This document shows positions 6,182 to 11,643 of a stretch of DNA of 11,643 bases, in pieces. The DNA lies in assembly GCA_021154945.1 (NCBI GenBank), contig JAJNQF010000309.1, positions 1 to 11,643 on the forward strand, given 5' to 3'. A model generated the notes under the pieces. The model was given only the letters and a program-made list of their open reading frames with translations. It made no database searches and was not told where the DNA came from. The stretch comes from Sphingomonas sp. (GTDB taxonomy: Bacteria; Pseudomonadota; Alphaproteobacteria; Sphingomonadales; Sphingomonadaceae). Positions within the stretch are counted from its first letter, which is position 1, and the number at the start of each line of letters is the position of its first letter. The translations under genes were made by a program, and so were the position numbers.

Positions 6182-6294
6182 GCTCCCCTCCCTGGAAGGG
6201 AGGGGTTGGGGGTGGGTCGGTTTCCATAACTTCAGACGGTCGCGCCACAAGCGAACCAACCCACCCCCAGCCCCTCCCTTCCAGGGAGGGGAGC
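6182..6294. repeat. Long inverted repeat, 41-bp arms, murI-plsY spacer
   Basis: The arms at 6182-6222 and 6254-6294 are complementary at 39 of 41 positions, around a 31-nt loop. Each arm contains its own hairpin, CCCTCCCTGGAAGGGAGGGG, and a G- or C-rich tail (TTGGGGGTGGGT on one side). This is a style of GC-rich dispersed palindrome I recall between genes in sphingomonad genomes. The transcript on either strand could fold into a very stable structure. There is no following U run. It lies between two divergent promoters, so it may insulate them or simply be a passive mobile repeat. Confidence 0.85.
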
Positions 6295-6355
6295 AAGTAG
6301 ACCGTGGGTATAAGCGCCCGTGTCCGCTCAAACCGTCCCTTCAAACTCACGCCAT

Positions 6356-6383
6356 TTGCCGTCCGCCCCGCGTCGTTTATAAG
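6356..6383 (+). promoter_or_regulatory. Candidate plsY promoter
   Basis: TTGCCG at 6356-6361 and TATAAG at 6378-6383 are separated by 16 bp and resemble sigma-70 -35 and -10 boxes. Transcription would begin near 6390, leaving a leader of about 18 nt that contains the GGGGGGA ribosome site (6396-6402) before the TTG start at 6408. The match is reasonable for a high-GC alphaproteobacterium but is unproven. Confidence 0.45.
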
Positions 6384-6407
6384 TACCGCCAGAACGGGGG
6401 GACATAC

Positions 6408-7025
6408 TTGCAGACGGAAATTCTCTGGGTCGCGCCCACGCTATCGCTCGTGCTCAGCTACCTGCTCGGCTCGATCCCGTTCGGCGTCATCCTCACGCGG
6501 CTCGGCGGTGCGGGCGATCTCCGCACGATCGGCTCGGGCAACATCGGCGCGACCAACGTCCTGCGCACCGGTCGCAAAGGCCTCGCCGCCGCGACGCTGC
6601 TGCTCGACATGGCCAAGGGCGCGGTCGCCGTCCTGCTGGTCACACACCTGTTCCCCGGTAACGCCCTGCTCGCGGCCGCCGGTGCGTTCATCGGCCATTG
6701 CTACCCGGTCTGGCTGAAGTTCAAGGGCGGCAAGGGCGTTGCCACGCTCATGGGCATCGTCGTCGCGCTCCATTGGCCGCTCGGGCTGGTCTATGCGGTC
6801 GTCTGGCTCGGCCTGCTCGCGGGCCTGCGCATATCCTCGGTCGCAGGCATGGCCGCCGCGCTCAGCGCGCCGTTCGCCGCCGCCTTGTTCGGCCGGTTCG
6901 ATCTCGTCCTGCTGCTACTCGCGCTCGCGCTGATCGTCTTCTGGAAGCACCGCGAGAACGTCGAGCGCCTGTTTTCGGGCACCGAGCCGCGCATCGGCCG
7001 CTCAAAACGACCACCGGGTGACTGA
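6408..7025 (+). CDS. plsY: Acyl-phosphate:glycerol-3-phosphate acyltransferase
   Basis: A 205-aa inner-membrane enzyme that transfers an acyl group from acyl-phosphate to glycerol 3-phosphate, starting phospholipid synthesis. All three family motifs are present: SGNIGATNVLR (43-53), GHCYPVWLKFKGGKGVAT (96-113) and KHRENVERLFSGTEPR (180-195). Hydrophobic segments at about 8-28, 60-80, 84-100, 112-140 and 145-178 fit the multi-pass PlsY topology, with the motifs on one face. The start is a TTG at 6408, supported by a G-rich ribosome site 5-6 nt upstream and by the absence of any other start before the first membrane helix. The stop overlaps the dprA start by 8 nt, so the two genes are translationally linked. 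Confidence 0.95.
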   Translation: MQTEILWVAPTLSLVLSYLLGSIPFGVILTRLGGAGDLRTIGSGNIGATNVLRTGRKGLAAATLLLDMAKGAVAVLLVTHLFPGNALLAAAGAFIGHCYPVWLKFKGGKGVATLMGIVVALHWPLGLVYAVVWLGLLAGLRISSVAGMAAALSAPFAAALFGRFDLVLLLLALALIVFWKHRENVERLFSGTEPRIGRSKRPPGD

Positions 7026-8109
7026 CCCGACGGTCTCACGTCTTCGGCTCATCCGCACGACCGGGATCGGACCGGTCACTTATCGCCAGCTCATCGCCCG
7101 CTTCGGCAGCGCAGACGCCGCCATCGAAGCCCTTCCCATGCTCGCCCAGCGCGGCGGGGGCCGCGTCCCGAAGGTCGCCGACGCCGCCCTCGTCGAGCGC
7201 GAAATCGCCGCCACCGCAAAGCTCGGCGCACACTACCTCTTCCTAGACGACCCGGCCTATCCCCGCCTGCTCGCCGAGATCGAGACGGCCCCGCCGGCGT
7301 TGATCTTCCGCGGCGACATCGCCCACGTCAGCCGCCCCTGCATCGCGATGGTCGGCGCACGCAACGCCTCCGCCGCCGCCTGCCGCTTCGCCCGCCAGCT
7401 CTCACTGCAACTCGCCGAGGAAGGCACGACGGTCGTCTCAGGCCTCGCCCGCGGCATCGACACCGCAGCCCATATCGGCGCACTCGGAGCAGGCTCCAGC
7501 GGCGCCACGATCGGCGTGATCGCGAGCGGCATCGACATCGCCTACCCGCCCGACAACACCGCGTTACAGGAGCGCGTCGCCACCGAAGGCCTCCTGCTCG
7601 CCGAACAGCCCCCCGGCACCGAGCCCAAGGCGCGCAACTTCCCCTCGCGCAACCGCATCATCGCAGGCCTCGCGATCGGCACCGTGGTGGTCGAGGCCGT
7701 CCCCAAATCCGGCTCGCTGATCACCGCGCGCCTCGCCAACGAATCCGGCCGCGAAGTCATGGCCGTTCCCGGCAGCCCGCTCGACCCACGCGCGCAGGGC
7801 TGCAACCTGCTGATCCGCGAAGGCGCCACGCTGGTGCAGTCCGCTGCCGACATCCTCGAACAGATCCGCCCGTTCGATCCACGCTCCGTGCGCTCCCCAA
7901 TCGACACCTACGCCGCGGCGCCGCCCGAAGACGCGAGCGACATCGACCGCCAGCGGATCGCCGACCTGCTCGGTCCGGTCCCTGTCGCGATCGACGAACT
8001 CATCCGCCAGTCGCATCTGAGCCCGTCGGTCGTCCACACCGTGTTGCTCGAACTCGAACTCGGCGGCCGGCTGGAGCGTCACGCGGGAGGCCGCGCGAGC
8101 TTGTTCTAG
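7018..8109 (+). CDS. dprA: DNA-processing protein DprA (Smf)
   Basis: A 363-aa cytosolic protein that binds incoming single-stranded DNA and loads RecA during natural transformation. The N-terminal helical region (about 1-70, GIGPVTYRQLIARFG) is followed by the Rossmann-like core: MVGARNAS (111-118), VSGLARGIDTAAH (140-152), NFPSRNRIIAGL (207-218), KSGSLITA (230-237) and GCNLLIREGA (261-270). A C-terminal winged-helix domain (about 308-355) is present, as in many proteobacterial DprA. Length is normal. The GTG at 7018 overlaps the plsY stop and is the most upstream start in the frame that fits. DprA is widely conserved even where competence is unproven; no other competence gene lies in this window. 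It is convergent with the 88-aa ORF across 27 nt in which I see no convincing terminator. Confidence 0.96.
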   Translation: MTDPTVSRLRLIRTTGIGPVTYRQLIARFGSADAAIEALPMLAQRGGGRVPKVADAALVEREIAATAKLGAHYLFLDDPAYPRLLAEIETAPPALIFRGDIAHVSRPCIAMVGARNASAAACRFARQLSLQLAEEGTTVVSGLARGIDTAAHIGALGAGSSGATIGVIASGIDIAYPPDNTALQERVATEGLLLAEQPPGTEPKARNFPSRNRIIAGLAIGTVVVEAVPKSGSLITARLANESGREVMAVPGSPLDPRAQGCNLLIREGATLVQSAADILEQIRPFDPRSVRSPIDTYAAAPPEDASDIDRQRIADLLGPVPVAIDELIRQSHLSPSVVHTVLLELELGGRLERHAGGRASLF

Positions 8110-8136
8110 TCCGGCAAAAACCGGCACAGGTTCGCA

Positions 8137-8403
8137 TCACCCGACAGGGTCCTGCCCCGATTCGAGCGGACCGCCACGAGCCTGCTGGTCGTCCGTCTGC
8201 GTATCGTCGCCTACCCAGCCGGCAGCCCAGTCCTTGGCATCATGCGACGTTGCAATGGCCGCAAGCAAAGCGTCCAGTTCGGCCTGATGTAAGGCGATCA
8301 AGCGGAGGATATGGGGTTCAGGGGCCGAGTCCCGCAGGATCACGATCTGTTTCGCGAGGAACGAACACTTCCATTTCGCAACGGCGAGATCATGTCGGGT
8401 CAC
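8137..8403 (-). CDS. Hypothetical 88-aa protein
   Basis: I do not recognise this protein. It begins MTRHDLAVAKWKCSFLAKQI, has a predicted helical middle (ILRLIALHQAELDALLAAIA) and a polar, Asp/Gln-rich tail (GDDTQTDDQQARGGP). There is no signal peptide or membrane segment. The start is a GTG at 8403 with a weak AGGGAT about 10 nt upstream. Third-position GC is about 69 percent by my count, lower than the neighbouring core genes but biased enough to suggest coding. A small ORF upstream overlaps its start as GTGA. It lies antiparallel between dprA and topA, genes I expect to be close neighbours in related genomes, so it may be an acquired or lineage-specific gene. It may also be only a chance ORF. 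Confidence 0.5.
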   Translation of the reverse strand: MTRHDLAVAKWKCSFLAKQIVILRDSAPEPHILRLIALHQAELDALLAAIATSHDAKDWAAGWVGDDTQTDDQQARGGPLESGQDPVG

Positions 8404-8510
8404 GCTAGATCATCCCTACCTGTTTCCAAGCCCTTACCGCCGTCTCCCGGCGAAAGTGCATGAAGATACCGCCGCACCTCAGGGTCCGTTCGGAAGGATG
8501 CAACACGCAT
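8400..8510 (-). CDS. Candidate small ORF (36 aa) overlapping the 88-aa gene
   Basis: From the ATG at 8510 the frame reads MRVASFRTDPEVRRYLHALS and continues for 16 more residues to a TGA that overlaps the GTG of the 88-aa ORF by 4 nt (GTGA). A TTG at 8552 in the same frame would give 50 aa. The overlap is the arrangement of translationally coupled gene pairs. Against coding: no clear ribosome site and third-position GC near 48 percent. I cannot assign it to a family. It could be a short leader peptide, a degraded gene end or chance. Confidence 0.25.
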   Translation of the reverse strand: MRVASFRTDPEVRRYLHALSPGDGGKGLETGRDDLA

Positions 8511-8845
8511 AGGAAACCACTGAGCCGGACGAAAATCTTGATGGCTGCCCAACGGTTATGTCGTTGAATTGGTTCGGTAGGCGACCTCGGTTGTAACGAT
8601 CTCCGCAGTAATATTAACAGAAGACGATCGGATGGGATGTTTTACTGTCATCATGGCGACATCGATATTGTGCCAGCAGCGTCGGCATAATCCGGGAAAT
8701 ACCCCGCCCTCTGCCGAGCCCCTCTGGAAAACCCGCACCGACGGTCGCATCTCGCGTCGGTCGATCTTGAGCCCTCTTCGGGTTGACGGCACTACCCCGA
8801 CGCCGCCACCCTCGTACGCGTACACGTAAGGACCCCGGTTTCCCC
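8511..8845 (+). other. Non-coding spacer and topA leader
   Basis: I see no convincing gene in these 335 bases; ORFs on either strand here lack coding character. Base composition is visibly less GC-rich around 8550-8680. Items seen: a weak promoter-like pair, TTTACT (8641-8646) and GATATT (8664-8669) with a 17-bp spacer, oriented towards topA; an inverted repeat ACCGACG/CGTCGGT at 8737-8743 and 8755-8761; a perfect 10-bp palindrome GTACGCGTAC at 8814-8823; and the TAAGGA ribosome site at 8827-8832. If the promoter is real, topA has a leader of about 170 nt. Confidence 0.5.
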
Positions 8846-11449
8846 ATGCAGCTTGTCATCGTCGAATCGCCTGCCAAGGCCAAAACCATCGAGAAGTATC
8901 TGGGCAGCGATTACCGCGTCCTGGCCAGCTACGGCCATGTCCGCGACCTGCCGCCCAAGGATGGCTCGGTCGATCCCGACGACGCCTTCGCGATGACGTG
9001 GGAGAATTACGCGGACAAGTCGAAGCAGCTGAAGGCGATCACCGATCTGGCGAAGCTCGCCGACCGCCTGATCCTCGCGACCGATCCGGATCGCGAGGGC
9101 GAGGCGATCTCATGGCACGTCCGCGAAGTGCTGCGGGCAAGGAAGGCGTTGCCCAAGGAGGTCGAGCGCGTCACCTTCAACGCGATCACCAAGGCCACCG
9201 TCACCGAGGCGATGAAGAACCCGCGCGAGTTGGACGACGACCTGATCGACGCCTATCGCGCCCGCCGCGCGCTCGATTACCTGGTCGGCTTCACGCTTTC
9301 GCCGGTGCTGTGGCGCAAGCTGCCCGGTGCCAAGTCCGCCGGCCGGGTACAGTCGGTGTCGCTCCGCCTGATCGTCCAGCGCGAGCGCGAGATCGACGTC
9401 TTCAAGCCGCAGGAATACTGGTCGGTAACGGCCGACATGGAGCATGACGGCACCGCGTTCACGTCGCGCCTGACGCAGTTCGAGGGCAACAAGCTCGACC
9501 GCCTCTCGATCGGCAACGAAGGTGATGCCCAGCGCGCCAAGCAGGCGGTGCTCGACGGCAATTTCTCGGTCCAGTCGGTCGAGACCAAGCCCGCCGGCCG
9601 CAACCCGCCGCCGCCGTTCACGACGTCGACGCTCCAGCAGGAAGCCTCGCGGAAACTCGGTTTCTCGGCGGATCACACAATGCGGATCGCGCAGGGGCTC
9701 TACGAGGACGGCGCGATCACCTACATGCGTACCGACGGCGTGCAGATGGATTCGAGCGCTATCAGCGCCGCGCGCCTCGCCGTCGCGAACCGCTTCGACG
9801 CGAGCTATGTCCCCGACAAGCCGCGCCAATATCAGTCGAAGGCGAAGAACGCACAGGAAGCGCATGAAGCGATCCGCCCGACCGATTTCGGCAAGGACAA
9901 GGCCGGCGGCGGCGATCACGCGCGCCTCTACGACCTGATCTTCAAGCGCGCGCTGGCCAGCCAGATGGCCTCCGCCCGCATGGAGCGCACGACGGTCGAG
10001 ATGGCCGACGGCACCGGCCGCAACATCCTCCGCGCAACCGGGCAGGTCGTGCTCTTCCCCGGCTATCTCGCGCTGTACGAGGAAGGGTCGGACGACACCG
10101 CGGACGAGGATGCCCGCCGCCTGCCGCGGATGCGCGAAGGCGATGCACCCGCCAAGAAGAAGGTCGACGCCGAACAGCATTTCACCCAGCCGCCGCCGCG
10201 CTTCTCCGAAGCTTCGCTGGTCAAACGGATGGAAGAGCTCGGCATCGGCCGCCCGTCCACCTACGCGTCGATCATCAAGACGCTGAAGGACCGTGCGTAC
10301 GTCCGGATCGAGAAGAACCGCTTCTTCGCCGAGGAGAGCGGGCGGCTGGTGACGGCGTTCCTCGAGCGCTTCTTCGAGAAATACGTCGGCTACGACTACA
10401 CCGCCGAGTTGGAAGAGGAACTCGACGACGTCTCCGGCGGCCGCGCGCAGTGGCAGTCGGTGCTCGACGCGTTCTGGCGCGATTTCAAGCCGCGCACCAA
10501 CGAGGTAATGGAGCAGCAGCCCTCGGCGATCACCGCCGAGCTCGACACCTTCCTCGCGCCCTACCTGTTCCCGGCCAAGGCGGACGGCGGCGATCCGCGG
10601 CTGTGCCCGAATTGTGGCGAGGGTCAGCTCGCGCTGCGCGGCGGCAAGTTCGGTGCGTTCATCGCCTGCTCCAACTATCCCGAATGCAAATACACGCGCC
10701 GGTTCGCGCAGCCCGGTGGCGACGCCGAGGCGGATGCGGGTCCGTCGACGCTCGGCGTCGATCCGGAAACCAACCTGCCGGTCGAGCGCAAGTCCGGGCG
10801 GTTCGGCCCCTACATCCAGATCGGCGAAGGCGAGGCGCGCAAGATGGCGTCGATCCCGAAGGATATCGGCGAACTCGATCTGGAATGGGCGCTGAAACTG
10901 CTGTCGCTGCCGCGGACCATCGGCACGCATCCCGAAACCGGCGAGCCGATCACGGCGGCGATCGGCCGCTATGGTCCGTATCTCAAGCACGCGGGCAAAT
11001 ACGCGCGGCTCGGCTCGACCGCCGACGTGTTCGAGACGGGGATGAACGCGGCCGTGGTAAAGCTCGCCGAAGCCGCGGCCGGCGGTGGTCGCACCGCGCG
11101 AGGGGCCCAGGCGCCGTTGAAGATACTCGGCAATCATCCGCGCACCGAGGCCGAGATCAAGCTGATGGAGGGGCGCTACGGTGCGTACGTCACCGACGGC
11201 ACGACCAATGCGACCCTCCCCAAATCGATCGAGAAGGACCAGTTGACGCTCGAGGAAGCGGCGTCGCTGATCGACGCGCGGGCTGCGGCGGCCCCGGCGA
11301 CGAAGAAGAAGAAAGCGCCCGCCAAGAAACCGGCGGCGAAGAAGGCCCCAGCCAAGGACGCGGCTAAGGCAAAAACGCCAGCGAAGAAGGCTCCGGCCAA
11401 AAAGGCCCCCGCCAAGAAAGCCGCCCCAAAGAAAAAAGTCGAAGCCTAA
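8846..11449 (+). CDS. topA: DNA topoisomerase I (type IA, omega protein)
   Basis: An 867-aa enzyme that relaxes negative supercoils through a 5'-phosphotyrosyl intermediate. The Toprim domain (1 to about 120) has E7 in IVESPAKAKTIEKYLG and the metal-binding set D80, D82, E84 in TDPDREGEAISWH. The core follows, with LPGAKSAGRVQSVSLRLIVQ, the catalytic tyrosine Y293 in ITYMRTDGV, QEAHEAIRPT and LGIGRPSTYASII. One Cys4 zinc module is present (C587, C590, C608, C614), then three repeated C-terminal modules (GRFGPYIQIG, GRYGPYLKHAGKYA, GRYGAYVTDG). The last 50 residues are Lys/Ala/Pro repeats (APAKK), likely a disordered DNA-binding tail. The ATG at 8846 gives the canonical MQLVIVESPAK start with TAAGGA about 13 nt upstream; a longer in-frame start at 8783 adds Arg-rich non-family sequence. 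One zinc module rather than E. coli's several is usual in alphaproteobacteria. Confidence 0.97.
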   Translation: MQLVIVESPAKAKTIEKYLGSDYRVLASYGHVRDLPPKDGSVDPDDAFAMTWENYADKSKQLKAITDLAKLADRLILATDPDREGEAISWHVREVLRARKALPKEVERVTFNAITKATVTEAMKNPRELDDDLIDAYRARRALDYLVGFTLSPVLWRKLPGAKSAGRVQSVSLRLIVQREREIDVFKPQEYWSVTADMEHDGTAFTSRLTQFEGNKLDRLSIGNEGDAQRAKQAVLDGNFSVQSVETKPAGRNPPPPFTTSTLQQEASRKLGFSADHTMRIAQGLYEDGAITYMRTDGVQMDSSAISAARLAVANRFDASYVPDKPRQYQSKAKNAQEAHEAIRPTDFGKDKAGGGDHARLYDLIFKRALASQMASARMERTTVEMADGTGRNILRATGQVVLFPGYLALYEEGSDDTADEDARRLPRMREGDAPAKKKVDAEQHFTQPPPRFSEASLVKRMEELGIGRPSTYASIIKTLKDRAYVRIEKNRFFAEESGRLVTAFLERFFEKYVGYDYTAELEEELDDVSGGRAQWQSVLDAFWRDFKPRTNEVMEQQPSAITAELDTFLAPYLFPAKADGGDPRLCPNCGEGQLALRGGKFGAFIACSNYPECKYTRRFAQPGGDAEADAGPSTLGVDPETNLPVERKSGRFGPYIQIGEGEARKMASIPKDIGELDLEWALKLLSLPRTIGTHPETGEPITAAIGRYGPYLKHAGKYARLGSTADVFETGMNAAVVKLAEAAAGGGRTARGAQAPLKILGNHPRTEAEIKLMEGRYGAYVTDGTTNATLPKSIEKDQLTLEEAASLIDARAAAAPATKKKKAPAKKPAAKKAPAKDAAKAKTPAKKAPAKKAPAKKAAPKKKVEA

Positions 11450-11450
11450 T

Positions 11451-11610
11451 CCTCCCCTGCAAGGGGAGGGGGACCATGCGAAGCATGGTGGAGGGGGGCT
11501 TCCCCAAACGTACCGCTGCGTAACGTGAGATCCACAAACGCTACGTCTGCGGCGCTCCCCCTCCCCCCTTCGCCGAGCGGCGCACGGTCCCCCTCCCCGT
11601 TCCGGGGAGG
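11451..11610. repeat. GC-rich hairpin-bearing inverted repeat downstream of topA
   Basis: Starting 2 nt after the topA stop are two perfect hairpins: CCTCCCCT-GCA-AGGGGAGG (11451-11469) and ACCATGC-GAA-GCATGGT (11473-11489), then a GGAGGGGGG run. Towards the right, CCTCCCCG-TTC-CGGGGAGG (11592-11610) and an adjoining GC-rich block mirror the left half in inverted orientation, with different loop bases. The pattern is a dispersed palindromic element, I think of a kind common in sphingomonads. No U run follows, so intrinsic termination of topA is unlikely in the usual form, although the structure may protect the mRNA 3' end. No gene is seen in 11450-11643. Confidence 0.7.
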
Positions 11611-11643
11611 ATTTGGGGCGGGTGCGGCATCGGACTTTAGGCG

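Noticed and set aside
8110..8130. CCGG-CAAAAA-CCGG as a terminator after dprA
   Set aside because: Only a 4-bp stem forms and there is no U run directly after it on either strand.
8556..8825. 89-codon minus-strand ORF, and overlapping plus-strand ORFs, in the topA leader
   Set aside because: No ribosome sites, no family resemblance and poor codon bias; several frames are open at once, as expected by chance.
9110..11137. 675-codon open frame antisense to topA
   Set aside because: It is a long shadow ORF produced by strong third-position GC in topA. Its translation is rich in Arg, Gly, Ala and Leu with no recognisable motif, while topA on the plus strand is unambiguous.
11277..11449. Lys/Ala/Pro repeats at the end of topA as a separate gene or a frameshift product
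   Set aside because: The frame is continuous with the topA C-terminal modules. Basic low-complexity tails of this kind are common in alphaproteobacterial TopA.

Overview
The window looks like a chromosomal segment of a high-GC alphaproteobacterium, most likely a sphingomonad (Sphingomonas or relative). The reasons are: a Shemin-type 5-aminolevulinate synthase (hemA), an rpiB-glyA pair, a plsY-dprA pair next to topA, strong G/C preference at third codon positions, and GC-rich intergenic inverted repeats of a kind I recall from sphingomonads. The genus is an inference from gene content and style; there is no rRNA here to prove it.

Layout. 1-856 (minus strand): rpiB overlaps the start of glyA by 4 nt; glyA runs off the left edge. 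857-1071: divergent spacer with a long imperfect inverted repeat and a second 7-bp inverted repeat just before the next gene. 1072-3295 (plus): a tight run of four genes, namely a small lipoprotein, an ECF-type sigma factor, its RskA-like membrane anti-sigma factor, and a DUF3429 membrane protein; the last three overlap. 3344-3919 (plus): a lone Uma2-family (DUF820) nuclease-like gene with an in-frame 18-bp tandem duplication. 3948-5222 (minus): hemA, with a candidate 24-codon upstream ORF (5222-5296) whose stop shares a base with the hemA GTG. 5347-6135 (minus): murI. 6136-6407: divergent spacer with a 41-bp inverted repeat and a reasonable plsY promoter. 6408-8109 (plus): plsY and dprA, overlapping by 8 nt. 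8110-8845: spacer of less GC-rich DNA between dprA and topA, with an 88-aa minus-strand ORF preceded by a GTGA-overlapping small ORF, then the topA leader. 8846-11449 (plus): topA, complete, with a lysine/alanine-rich tail. 11450-11643: no gene; hairpin-rich repeat DNA.

Functions. Most of the window is housekeeping: one-carbon and pentose metabolism (glyA, rpiB), haem precursor synthesis (hemA), cell-wall D-glutamate (murI), phospholipid synthesis (plsY), DNA uptake and recombination (dprA) and supercoiling control (topA). The one regulatory module is the sigma/anti-sigma pair, probably co-transcribed with the lipoprotein and the DUF3429 protein. I found no CRISPR array, insertion sequence, prophage, tRNA or rRNA, and no clear new multi-gene system. 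The least explained parts are the dprA-topA spacer ORFs, the hemA upstream ORF and the repeat elements.
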